Shown here piece after piece: positions 7,526 to 14,563 of a stretch of 39,908 bases of DNA. Position 1 is the stretch's first letter. Every line of letters begins with the position of its first letter. The translations under genes and the position numbers were made by a program. This stretch comes from Schleiferilactobacillus harbinensis DSM 16991 (GTDB taxonomy: Bacteria; Bacillota; Bacilli; Lactobacillales; Lactobacillaceae): positions 1 through 39,908 of the forward strand of contig NZ_AUEH01000026.1 of NCBI RefSeq assembly GCF_000425885.1, in the 5' to 3' direction. The notes beneath the pieces were generated by a model. The model searched no databases. It saw nothing but the letters and a program-made list of their open reading frames with translations, and had not been told where the DNA came from.

Positions 7526-9322
7526 TTATTCACCTGGATCAGCTGAGTGCACAGTCGGCTTAACAGTCAACGCGTCTAAGAAAATCTGGCCGTATTTCTC
7601 CAGCTTCATTTCGCCCACACCCTTGATGGCCAACATCTCTTCTAGGGTCTGCGGTTTCTCGTTGCTCATTGCCTTCAACGTTTGGTCCGGGAAGATCATG
7701 TACGGCGGCAGCTTGGTGTCTTCTGCCAGTTGCCGGCGGACTTGGCGCAGCGTCTCAAAGGTAGCGTCATCAGCCGGCAAGCTCTTTCGGGCTTTGATGG
7801 CCGTCTTACGGAACACCTTCTCCTGCCCGCGCAGCACAGCAGCCCCAGTTTGGGTCAGTGCCAGTGTTGGATACTGGCCGCCCTTAGTGACCAGCCAACC
7901 CCCAGCCGTTAAGAAGTCGATGAAAGTACTGATCTCCTTTTGCCGCTGATGCTGCATGAGCCCATAAGTCGACAGCTCATCCAAGCGCCACTGGCGGATA
8001 CGCTGGTTGTTAGCCCCCGCCAAGATCTGAGCAATCACGACTTTGCCGAACCGTTCATGCACCCGGACCACACAGGACAGCACTTTCTGGGCATCCGTGG
8101 TCACATCCACCGCTTCCCGAGTATCCAAACAATTGCTGCACCGGCCGCAAGGTTCAGTATCTTCTTGACCGAAATAACGCAGAATAAACTGTTGCAGGCA
8201 CTGATCGGTATTCGCGTACTGAATCATCGTCTGCAATTTTTGATACTGCAGGTGCTTATGGGCCTCGTCGGCATCAGATTGTTCAATGAAGAAATGCTGC
8301 AGTTGCACGTCCGCCGGTTTGAACAGCAAAATAGCGTCACTCTCTAGCCCATCCCGCCCGGCCCGGCCAGCTTCCTGATAGTAGGATTCCAGGTCTTTGG
8401 GCATTTGCGCATGGATGACGAAACGCACGTTGCTCTTATCAATACCCATGCCAAACGCGTTGGTCGCGATCATAATCGGTTTGCGGTCGAATAAGAAGTC
8501 TTCTTGGCTGGCTGCCCGGTCCATATCAGCCATGCCGGCATGGTACCGGGCCACCGGCAATTTCTTCCGGGCGAGCAGCGTGTAGAGCCGATCAACTTCT
8601 TTCCGTGTACTCACATAAATAATCCCGGATTGATTCGGGTTTTTCTTTAAATAGTCCACCAGATACTTGTCTTCATCCTGATCCCGCACCACCTGAAAGC
8701 TCAAGTTATCCCGGGCAAACCCAGTATTGATCAAGCCAGCCGCTGGAATCCCCAGCCGCTGGCGAATATCCTGGGCCACCCGCGGTGTGGCGGTGGCCGT
8801 CAGCGCGATTACCGCCGGATGGCTGGTAAGCCGTTCCGGCACCGCGGCCAGCGCCAAATAACTGGGCCGGAAATCGTGGCCCCACTGGGAAATACAGTGG
8901 GCCTCATCAATCGCCAGCAGGCTGATCTGAATGCCGTTCAACGCAGCCACGAACTCATCGGACTCAAAGCGTTCCGGGGCCACGTAGAGCAGCTTCACTT
9001 CACCCATGGCCGCTTGGCGCAGGCGCTCGTCAATTTCTCGAAAATCGATGGCACTATTAATAAAGGTCGCCGGGATGCCGTTATCGTTCAGCGCGTCCAC
9101 CTGGTCCTTCATTAAGGCGATCAAAGGCGACACCACCACCGTCAACCCCGGCAGCAGCAGCGCTGGAATCTGGTAACACAGCGACTTGCCGCCGCCGGTG
9201 GGCATGATCACCAGCGTGTTAGCCCCCGCCAGCACCCGATCAATGGCCTGTTCCTGACCCGTCCGGAAGTGATCGTACCCGAATTTCTCTTGCAGTAGTT
9301 GTTCTGCCTCTGTGTTTGCCAA
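7526..9322 (-). CDS. recQ: ATP-dependent DNA helicase RecQ
   Basis: RecQ is a 3'-5' helicase acting in recombination and replication-fork repair. The 598-residue product shows Walker A in PTGGGKSLCYQ, DEAH box in AIDEAHCISQWGHDFRPSY, motif VI QEAGRAGRDG, the zinc-binding cysteines of the RQC region (CGRCSNCLD) and a C-terminal HRDC-like domain. The TTG at 9322 is preferred because AGGAGG (9329-9334 on this strand) lies 6 nt upstream. A longer frame with ATG at 9349 would overlap that ribosome site. Its 3' end overlaps the end of the converging ABC exporter pseudogene by 38 bp. Confidence 0.9.
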   Translation of the reverse strand: MANTEAEQLLQEKFGYDHFRTGQEQAIDRVLAGANTLVIMPTGGGKSLCYQIPALLLPGLTVVVSPLIALMKDQVDALNDNGIPATFINSAIDFREIDERLRQAAMGEVKLLYVAPERFESDEFVAALNGIQISLLAIDEAHCISQWGHDFRPSYLALAAVPERLTSHPAVIALTATATPRVAQDIRQRLGIPAAGLINTGFARDNLSFQVVRDQDEDKYLVDYLKKNPNQSGIIYVSTRKEVDRLYTLLARKKLPVARYHAGMADMDRAASQEDFLFDRKPIMIATNAFGMGIDKSNVRFVIHAQMPKDLESYYQEAGRAGRDGLESDAILLFKPADVQLQHFFIEQSDADEAHKHLQYQKLQTMIQYANTDQCLQQFILRYFGQEDTEPCGRCSNCLDTREAVDVTTDAQKVLSCVVRVHERFGKVVIAQILAGANNQRIRQWRLDELSTYGLMQHQRQKEISTFIDFLTAGGWLVTKGGQYPTLALTQTGAAVLRGQEKVFRKTAIKARKSLPADDATFETLRQVRRQLAEDTKLPPYMIFPDQTLKAMSNEKPQTLEEMLAIKGVGEMKLEKYGQIFLDALTVKPTVHSADPGE

Positions 9323-9392
9323 AGTGATCCTCCTGTTCTTTTCCCCCATTGTACGTGCCCTGACTGGTTATGTATAGATTACGCAAAGTGCG

Positions 9393-9421
9393 TTGCTATT
9401 TGCGGCAGTTTCCGGTATCCT
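9393..9421 (+). promoter_or_regulatory. Candidate sigma-A promoter of the leader/ABC-F transcript
   Basis: TTGCTA (9393-9398) and TATCCT (9416-9421) are separated by 17 nt. The start of transcription would be about 30 nt before the leader ORF. Confidence 0.5.
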
Positions 9422-9456
9422 GAATGTAATTAATTCACGGAAGAAGGTTAGACATC

Positions 9457-9597
9457 ATGCGCGGTTACGAAAAGACGAACAGTATTGAAACAGATATTGT
9501 GCGCTTTGGCGTTTCTTTTCGTCAATCCCTTGGTTTTATTCGGGTTGCTGACGGGACCAGTCTGTCCAAAAACAGCCGAATGACACGAAACCAATGA
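9457..9597 (+). CDS. Leader peptide upstream of the ABC-F gene (46 codons)
   Basis: A short ORF beginning MRGYEKTNSIETDIVRF with a good ribosome site (AAGAAGG at 9441-9447, 9 nt before ATG). It ends 30 nt before an intrinsic terminator hairpin that precedes the ABC-F gene. The arrangement of promoter, small ORF, terminator and ABC-F gene is that of ribosome-mediated attenuation known for several antibiotic-resistance ABC-F genes. I do not recognise the peptide, and it has no signal peptide or membrane segment. The regulatory role is inferred from context only. Confidence 0.6.
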   Translation: MRGYEKTNSIETDIVRFGVSFRQSLGFIRVADGTSLSKNSRMTRNQ

Positions 9598-9627
9598 CCG
9601 CCGAGACGCCTAACCATTAGAGAGTAG

Positions 9628-9657
9628 GGCCATGGTGCGTGATTGCCATGGCCTTTT
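9628..9657 (+). terminator. Intrinsic terminator/attenuator before the ABC-F gene
   Basis: GGCCATGG (9628-9635), a 10-nt loop, CCATGGCC (9646-9653) and then TTTT. It lies between the leader ORF and the ABC-F ribosome site, so read-through must be controlled. No clear antiterminator partner was found by eye. Confidence 0.75.
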
Positions 9658-9688
9658 GCGTTCTCCGGAAACTTAAAGGAGAAAAAAC

Positions 9689-11272
9689 ATGTTATTACTG
9701 CAAGCCAGCCAAATCACTAAACAATTTGATCACGAACCGATTTTCACCGATATTTCCCTCCAGCTTGCCGCCGGCGACCGGGTCGCCCTGGTCGGCGCCA
9801 ACGGCACCGGCAAGTCCACCCTGATGAATATCCTGCTGGGCAGCGAGCAGCCCGATGCCAGCGTCGTCAGCCGCGCCAAAGACGCCACCATTGCCCACCT
9901 GAACCAGCAGCTGATCGATACCACCGCCACCGTCACCGCCTTTCTTGGTGCCAGCCAACCGGCGTTGACCAAACTGCAGGACGCGCTGCGCTATTGTGAA
10001 GACCAGATGAGCCAGCCGGAGGCCGACCTAGAGAAAATCCTCGCCCGCTATGCCGACCTGCAACAAAACTTTGAGGAACGGGGCGGCTATGCCTTTGCGG
10101 ACCGGATCAACACCGTGATGAAGGGGCTGGACATTTGGCCTTACCGGGACACACCGGTCAATGCCCTGTCCGGCGGTGAACGGATGCGGGTCGCACTGGC
10201 CCAATTGCTGCTGTCCGATGCCGATTTTCTGCTACTGGACGAACCCACGAACCACTTGGATACCGCCGGCATCGAGTGGCTGGAGCAGTTTTTGCTCAAA
10301 GGCAAGACCGGTTATTTAGTCATTTCCCACGATCGCTTCTTCCTCGATCGGGTCACCACCCAAACCTGGGAAATCGAAGACGGCGAGCTGGTCACGTATC
10401 CGGGCAATTACTCGCGGTATGTGACGCTGAAGGCCGAACGCCTGGCCAGCATTCAAAAAGACCACGACCTGCAGGCCAAAGCAATTCGGAAACTGCAACT
10501 GCAGATTCGCCAGTATCGGCAATGGGGCAACGAGAGCCAAAACGAGAAGTTCTACCGGAAGGCCAAGGAGCTGGAAAAGCGCTTGGCGAAGATTCAAGTC
10601 ATTCAAGTACCCCAGCCGCCGAAACACCGGCTGCAGGACGTCCGCACCGCCGGCCGGTCCGGTAACGACGTCATCACCGCCAAAGATTTGGGCGCCGCGT
10701 TTGGCGACCGGGTGCTTTTTGACCATGCCGCCTTCCAGATCCACCGCGGCGACCGGGTAGCGGTCACTGGCGCCAACGGGACGGGCAAAAGCACGCTGGT
10801 CAAACTCATTCTGGGCGAGCTGCCACCTACCAGCGGTACGGTGAACCTGGGGGCCAGTGTGCAGGCTGGCTATCTGCCCCAGAATCCGCAATTCGACCAG
10901 CCCCAGGACCGGCTGCTGGCCCATGTACAAGCCTTTATGCCCAACGAACAGGCGGCCCGGCAAGCCATGGCCCGCTTCGGTTTTTTCGCTGAAGACGCCG
11001 CCCGCCGGCTCCAAGACCTCTCTGGCGGCGAACGAATTCGGCTGGTCCTGTTACAGCTGCTGCAACGGAAAATCAACTTGCTGATCCTGGACGAACCGAC
11101 CAACCACCTGGACATTGCCGCCCGGGAGGAAATCGAGACGCTGTTGGCGGACTATTCGGGGACGCTGCTGATCGTTTCCCACGATCGGTATTTGCTGCGG
11201 AAGCTGTGTGATCAGGAGCTGCATATTGCGGAGCAGCGGATCGTGCAGCGGGATTGGGATACGGCAAACTAG
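9689..11272 (+). CDS. ABC-F ribosome-acting ATPase, possible antibiotic-resistance type
   Basis: A 527-residue soluble protein with two ATP-binding domains and no membrane segments, the ABC-F build. Domain 1 has Walker A GANGTGKST, LSGGERMRV and LLLDEPTNHLD. Domain 2 has GANGTGKST, LSGGERIRL and LILDEPTNHLD. The linker between them (about residues 250-310) is long, charged and helical (QIRQYRQWGNESQNEKFYRKAKELEKR split at this point), the part that enters the ribosomal exit site in this family. ABC-F proteins rescue stalled or drug-bound ribosomes. The leader ORF and attenuator upstream favour a drug-inducible role. ATG at 9689 follows AAAGGAG by 7 nt. The drug class cannot be told from the sequence. 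Confidence 0.85.
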   Translation: MLLLQASQITKQFDHEPIFTDISLQLAAGDRVALVGANGTGKSTLMNILLGSEQPDASVVSRAKDATIAHLNQQLIDTTATVTAFLGASQPALTKLQDALRYCEDQMSQPEADLEKILARYADLQQNFEERGGYAFADRINTVMKGLDIWPYRDTPVNALSGGERMRVALAQLLLSDADFLLLDEPTNHLDTAGIEWLEQFLLKGKTGYLVISHDRFFLDRVTTQTWEIEDGELVTYPGNYSRYVTLKAERLASIQKDHDLQAKAIRKLQLQIRQYRQWGNESQNEKFYRKAKELEKRLAKIQVIQVPQPPKHRLQDVRTAGRSGNDVITAKDLGAAFGDRVLFDHAAFQIHRGDRVAVTGANGTGKSTLVKLILGELPPTSGTVNLGASVQAGYLPQNPQFDQPQDRLLAHVQAFMPNEQAARQAMARFGFFAEDAARRLQDLSGGERIRLVLLQLLQRKINLLILDEPTNHLDIAAREEIETLLADYSGTLLIVSHDRYLLRKLCDQELHIAEQRIVQRDWDTAN

Positions 11273-11285
11273 CAACCCGTTTGAT

Positions 11286-11314
11286 TTGCGAAATAAAAAC
11301 TTGCTTGGTATAAT
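11286..11314 (+). promoter_or_regulatory. Promoter of antitoxin RNA, module A
   Basis: TTGCGA (11286-11291), a 17-nt spacer and TATAAT (11309-11314). The same arrangement (TTGCGG, 17 nt, TATAAT) precedes the antitoxin of module B on the opposite strand. Confidence 0.75.
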
Positions 11315-11320
11315 TTAGAT

Positions 11321-11437
11321 AGAAAAAGGGCTAGTGCGACAACACCAGCCCCGTGCAAACCGCTTAAAGAGCGGTGGTCATGTTAAAGTCAGTTTCCTGT
11401 CCCTAACTTGCCAAAGCTATAGGGGGCAGGTTTTTTT
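11321..11437 (+). ncRNA. Antisense antitoxin RNA of type I toxin-antitoxin module A
   Basis: A ~115-nt transcript is predicted from the TATAAT promoter to an intrinsic terminator, CCTGTCCC...GGGGGCAGG followed by seven T (11396-11437). It is antisense to the 3' untranslated part and stop codon of the toxin gene at 11436-11519. It contains a conserved hairpin ACCGCT..AGCGGT also present in module B. Overlap of the 3' ends is the layout of the TxpA/RatA and Bsr-type modules of Gram-positive bacteria. Confidence 0.7.
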
Positions 11438-11519
11438 AGTCCTTATCGTTGTGCTTCATAATTTGGACTAATAAAAGCCCAAACGTCAGCATCAGCATTA
11501 GCGCTTCGTAATCCGTCAC
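11436..11519 (-). CDS. Holin-like type I toxin (Hol-Tox family), module A
   Basis: A 27-residue peptide beginning (M)TDYEALMLMLTFGLLL and ending with a charged tail KHNDKD. A short N-terminal polar stretch with YE, one hydrophobic helix and a lysine/aspartate tail are typical of the putative holin-like toxins of lactobacilli. It starts at GTG, 11 nt after AAAGG. The promoter on this strand has an extended -10, TGG-TATACT (11613-11618). The GTG overlaps the stop of a 14-codon frame upstream (GTGA), suggesting translational coupling. A hairpin GGGCTGGTG..CACTAGCCC followed by five T near 11322-11345 would end the toxin mRNA. Expected to act at the membrane when the antisense RNA is lost. Confidence 0.75.
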   Translation of the reverse strand: MTDYEALMLMLTFGLLLVQIMKHNDKD

Positions 11520-11560
11520 AGCCGCGAAAACCTTTCGTTAGTTTGCCCATCCCTGGACAT
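11516..11560 (-). CDS. Short upstream frame overlapping toxin A start
   Basis: ATG at 11560 opens 14 codons ending in TGA, which overlaps the toxin's GTG. AGGAGGG (11561-11567) is directly adjacent to this ATG, closer than usual. A second ATG at 11550, in another frame, has 10 nt to the same site and encodes MGKLTKGF, a motif shared with module B. One of the two frames probably sets translation of the toxin. Confidence 0.35.
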   Translation of the reverse strand: MSRDGQTNERFSRL

Positions 11561-11646
11561 CCCTCCTTCTGGGAAAAACCGCGACCACTGCCCTTTAAAC
11601 TCCTGCCAAAACAGTATACCATATTCCATTACATTTTCTGATATAA

Positions 11647-11693
11647 AAACGCCCTGTCCAAAAGTGGGAAATCCACTTACAGACAGGGCGTTT
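11647..11693 (-). terminator. Intrinsic terminator downstream of ykpA-like gene
   Basis: A 12-bp stem AAACGCCCTGTC/GACAGGGCGTTT encloses an inner AAGTGG/CCACTT stem and ends in a T-run on the minus strand. It lies about 50 nt after the ABC-F stop codon and just before the toxin A promoter, separating the two transcripts. Confidence 0.85.
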
Positions 11694-11743
11694 GTGTCAT
11701 TCATAAACCGTTAAAGTTCAGTATATACCAATTATAAAAATGA

Positions 11744-13378
11744 CTAATCTTGCGGATAAATCGCCGCCACCTGTTCCTGTGCCACCTTATGCGCCAAGAA
11801 ATCATCATAATGCATATCCGCCCGATCCACGACGCCCAGCGGACCCACTTCAATAATATGGTTGGCAATCGTCTGGATAAACTGGTGGTCATGGCTGGTG
11901 AAAATCACAGCCCCGGTAAAGTCGATCAGCGCGTCGTTGAGCGCGGTGATACTTTCCAGATCCAAGTGGTTCGTCGGATCGTCCAGCAGCAGCACATTGG
12001 CCTTGCTGAGCATGAGTTTGGCTAAGTAACTGCGGACTTTCTCACCACCAGACAGCACCGGCGTGGCTTTGAGCACCTCGTCGCCGGAGAACAGCATCCG
12101 GCCAAGGAAACCGCGGAGGAAGGTGTTGTCGTCTTCTTCCTTGCTCTTCACGAACTGGCGCAGCCAGGACAAGATATCCAGGGAGTCATCGCTGAATTCC
12201 GGGGTCAAGTCCTTCGGCATGTAAGCCCGATTTGTGGTTACACCCCAGGTGATCGTGCCGGTGTCCGGCTGGTCATCACCGGCCAGCAGGCGCATCAGCT
12301 GCGTCGCCGTCACGTCGTTGCGGCTAATGATCGCCGTCTTATCGCCGGGGCGCAGCGTGAAGCTGACGTTATCCAGCACCTTAACGCCATCCACCGTCTT
12401 CGATACGTGGTCCACCCGGACTAAATCATTGCCCAGGGGCCGCTCCGGTTCGAATTTAATGAACGGATACTTGCGGCTGCTGGGTTTGATATCGTCCAGC
12501 GTGATCTTATCCAGCTGCTTCTTCCGGGCTGTCGCCTGCTTGGATTTCGAGGCATTCGCGGAGAAACGCGCCACGAACTCTTGCAACTGCTTGATCTGTT
12601 CTTCCTTCTTCGCATTCTGGTTCGAGCGCAGCTGCTGGGCCAGCTTGCTGGATTCCAACCAGAAATCGTAGTTGCCGACGAACATTTCGATTTTGCCGAA
12701 ATCCACATCGCACATCATCGTGCAGACCTTATTCAAGAAATACCGGTCATGGCTGACGACCAGGACAGTCTTGTCGTAGTCCGCCAGCCAGTTTTCCAGC
12801 CAATCGATGGTTTCGGGATCCAGCCCGTTAGTCGGTTCATCCAGCAGCAGCACGTCCGGCGAACCAAACAGTGCCTGAGCCAGCAATACCTTGACCTTTT
12901 GTCCCTCCGGCAATTCGCGCATCAGCTTCGTGTGCTCGCTGTCGCCGATGCCCAGCGCCTGCAGCAGTTGGGCCGCGTCGGATTCAGCGTTCCAGCCGTC
13001 CATTTCCGCAAACTCAGCTTCCAAATTAGCTGCTTTGAGCCCATCTTCTTCAGAGAAGTCCGCCTTGGCGTACAAGGCATCCTTCTCCTGCATCACCGCA
13101 TACAGCCGTTCATAGCCTTGAATCACCGTGTTCAGCACGGTCTGGTCATCGAAGGCAAAGTGGTCCTGCCGCAGATTGCTCATCCGCTCGTGGGGATCCA
13201 GCTGCACCGTCCCCGTCGTCGGGGTCAGCTCGCCGGACAGAATTTTCAAGAACGTGGACTTGCCGGCGCCATTGGCCCCAATAATGCCGTAGCAGTTACC
13301 CGGTGTGAATTTTAAATTAACGTCTTCATAGAGTTTACGATCGGAGAAAGTCATGGAGACATTCGTTACAGTTAACAA
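11744..13378 (-). CDS. ykpA: ABC-F ATPase, YkpA/YbiT type
   Basis: A 544-residue two-domain ABC-F protein. Domain 1 is canonical: GANGAGKST and LLLDEPTNGLD. Its signature region reads LPEGQKVKV rather than LSGGQ. Domain 2 has LSGGEKVRS and LLLDDPTNHLDLES, but its Walker A region reads SRNDVTATQL, without the usual GKT/S lysine. Divergent second Walker A and DDPTNHLD are, as far as I recall, traits of the YkpA branch, but the missing lysine deserves checking. ABC-F proteins of this branch bind ribosomes and assist translation. TTG at 13378 is chosen because GAGG lies 6 nt upstream and it gives the family length. The longer frame to 13537 has no ribosome site. Confidence 0.85.
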   Translation of the reverse strand: MLTVTNVSMTFSDRKLYEDVNLKFTPGNCYGIIGANGAGKSTFLKILSGELTPTTGTVQLDPHERMSNLRQDHFAFDDQTVLNTVIQGYERLYAVMQEKDALYAKADFSEEDGLKAANLEAEFAEMDGWNAESDAAQLLQALGIGDSEHTKLMRELPEGQKVKVLLAQALFGSPDVLLLDEPTNGLDPETIDWLENWLADYDKTVLVVSHDRYFLNKVCTMMCDVDFGKIEMFVGNYDFWLESSKLAQQLRSNQNAKKEEQIKQLQEFVARFSANASKSKQATARKKQLDKITLDDIKPSSRKYPFIKFEPERPLGNDLVRVDHVSKTVDGVKVLDNVSFTLRPGDKTAIISRNDVTATQLMRLLAGDDQPDTGTITWGVTTNRAYMPKDLTPEFSDDSLDILSWLRQFVKSKEEDDNTFLRGFLGRMLFSGDEVLKATPVLSGGEKVRSYLAKLMLSKANVLLLDDPTNHLDLESITALNDALIDFTGAVIFTSHDHQFIQTIANHIIEVGPLGVVDRADMHYDDFLAHKVAQEQVAAIYPQD

Positions 13379-13426
13379 GGCGTACCTCACTTTTCTTATC
13401 GTTGTAGTGGGAATCAATACAATAGA

Positions 13427-13470
13427 TGGCAACCTCGCCCACTGCGCTGCGCAGTGAGACAAGGTTGCCA
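13427..13470. promoter_or_regulatory. Long inverted repeat in the 5' leader of the ykpA-like gene
   Basis: Outer arms TGGCAACCT (13427-13435) and AGGTTGCCA (13462-13470) enclose an inner ACTGCG-CTG-CGCAGT hairpin. There is no T-run, so this is not an ordinary terminator. It lies between the two minus-strand genes, 49 nt before the ykpA-like start, and may be a leader structure or the 3' stabiliser of the upstream rgg-like transcript. Confidence 0.5.
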
Positions 13471-13543
13471 CGGGTAGAAAGTTTCCTTCAGATTCTCTAA
13501 GGGTATCAGATGTTGAGAAAATAAACAATGGGGACACGTGCGG

Positions 13544-14443
13544 TTATTCACGATGGTCGAAATACTGGTGGCGGTCATAGTGATTGCGGCCGCGGTCGCG
13601 ATGGACCGCGGCAATGAGGCCGAAGTCGCGGGTGTCGGGCAAGTTCAGCTGCTTGCACCAGGCTAAAAACGTCGTGAGCTGCGGTTCGACTGCTGGATAG
13701 TCTGTATACAATCCAATCAGATACTGACAAAAGGCAGCCGTCAATTTGATGGTCGTGGCGGCTATTTGCGCACTCAGCGTCTGCAATTCGGCCGCCAGGG
13801 TGGCCGCAGCGGGCAACCGCCCCGCAATCAGCTGGGTTTGAATCTCGTTCAAATAGGCCCCGCCCAAATCGTTGGCCACCTGGTCATCAAATGCCAGGTA
13901 GTCCCGCAGCGTTGCCACCGCTTGGCGGAAAAAGGCCTGGTGCTGCGGATTACTCAGCGGAATAAGCAGATTGGTTTCAATAATCAAGCGCGCTTGACTC
14001 AAAGTCCACTGCGGCGTCTGGGCCAGCAGTGCCTGGACTTCCGCGATGGGCGCATTGCTCATGTGCAATATATTTTGATTTGCGGTATAGACGCCCGTAT
14101 ATGCTCGCAACGCCAACGCCCGCATTTCCGGCAGTCGGTGATAGCGATTCGCCGTATAGAAATCCCGCAATGCCTGGAGGTCGCCAGCTTGGTAGTCTTG
14201 GTCAATTTGTCTAGAAAGCTGTTGAATCGCCGGCGGCCGCATCCCGCGATGCTGGAAAAGGAACTCATTAGGACTGATCGTCAGCCGCCGCAGAATTTCA
14301 AACAATTTGTCAGCACCGATGTTGGTTTGGCCCTTTTCAAATTTGGCATAAAACGACCGGGACACGATGCCGCTGTAAACTGCCTTTTGCGGTAATCCTT
14401 GGCCTAGCCGGAGTCGGCGAACAGTCTGCCCGTATGCTGTCAT
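13544..14443 (-). CDS. Rgg/GadR/MutR-type transcriptional regulator
   Basis: A 299-residue regulator with an N-terminal XRE helix-turn-helix (YGQTVRRLRLGQGLPQKAVY, then SRSFYAKFEKGQTNIG) and a helical C-terminal region. It is a separate member of the family from the one at 3275, with modest similarity. ATG at 14443 follows GCGGGGAA; a longer frame to 14491 lacks a ribosome site. It is divergent from an S41-type peptidase gene, with two TTGAC-N-GTCAA palindromes between them. Control of that peptidase gene is therefore likely. Whether it senses a peptide is unknown. Confidence 0.8.
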   Translation of the reverse strand: MTAYGQTVRRLRLGQGLPQKAVYSGIVSRSFYAKFEKGQTNIGADKLFEILRRLTISPNEFLFQHRGMRPPAIQQLSRQIDQDYQAGDLQALRDFYTANRYHRLPEMRALALRAYTGVYTANQNILHMSNAPIAEVQALLAQTPQWTLSQARLIIETNLLIPLSNPQHQAFFRQAVATLRDYLAFDDQVANDLGGAYLNEIQTQLIAGRLPAAATLAAELQTLSAQIAATTIKLTAAFCQYLIGLYTDYPAVEPQLTTFLAWCKQLNLPDTRDFGLIAAVHRDRGRNHYDRHQYFDHRE

Positions 14444-14495
14444 TTCCCCGCACCCTTCGTGATGTCTACTATATGAGCCATATTGTTTCATTTCC

Positions 14496-14529
14496 GTGGT
14501 TGACCGTCAAGTGTGGTTGACCGTCAAGT
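14496..14529. promoter_or_regulatory. 17-bp direct repeat with two palindromes (probable operator)
   Basis: The unit GTGGTTGACCGTCAAGT occurs twice in tandem (14496-14512 and 14513-14529). Each unit contains the palindrome TTGAC-C-GTCAA. Repeats 17 bp apart, about 1.6 helical turns, in a divergent intergenic region suggest a dimeric regulator binding site. Each TTGAC could also serve as a -35 element. Confidence 0.6.
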
Positions 14530-14563
14530 ATGGTAGAGACAAGTTAAAAAGGAGTTGGGCAAA

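Larger units (their letters stand above)
4362..7563 (+). pseudogene. Second ABC exporter paralogue, broken by IS110 insertion and a frameshift
   Basis: The reading frame starts with MIVWRYGKKWQ like the gene at 1648, with AAAGG at 4347-4351 as ribosome site. It matches that gene through LAFF at 4813, where the IS110-type element begins. The match resumes at 6407 (IGNLLPMGIS) and continues to the stop at 7561-7563. Removing the element restores the frame exactly at the junction. A second lesion lies at 6686-6695, where CTACC is present twice in tandem. Removing one copy restores L-L-P-Y-G-L-G-M-W as in the paralogue. The ATPase part, from Walker A PSGFGKST to LADEATSALD, is otherwise well preserved, which suggests recent inactivation. 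A protein from an internal start could be made (for example from ATG 6709) but would lack most of the membrane domain. Confidence 0.9.

Noticed and set aside
10316-11014. 232-codon minus-strand frame opposite the first ABC-F gene
   Set aside because: Shadow frame with no family resemblance.
12581-13315. 244-codon plus-strand frame opposite the YkpA-like gene
   Set aside because: Shadow frame; the minus strand encodes clear ATPase motifs.
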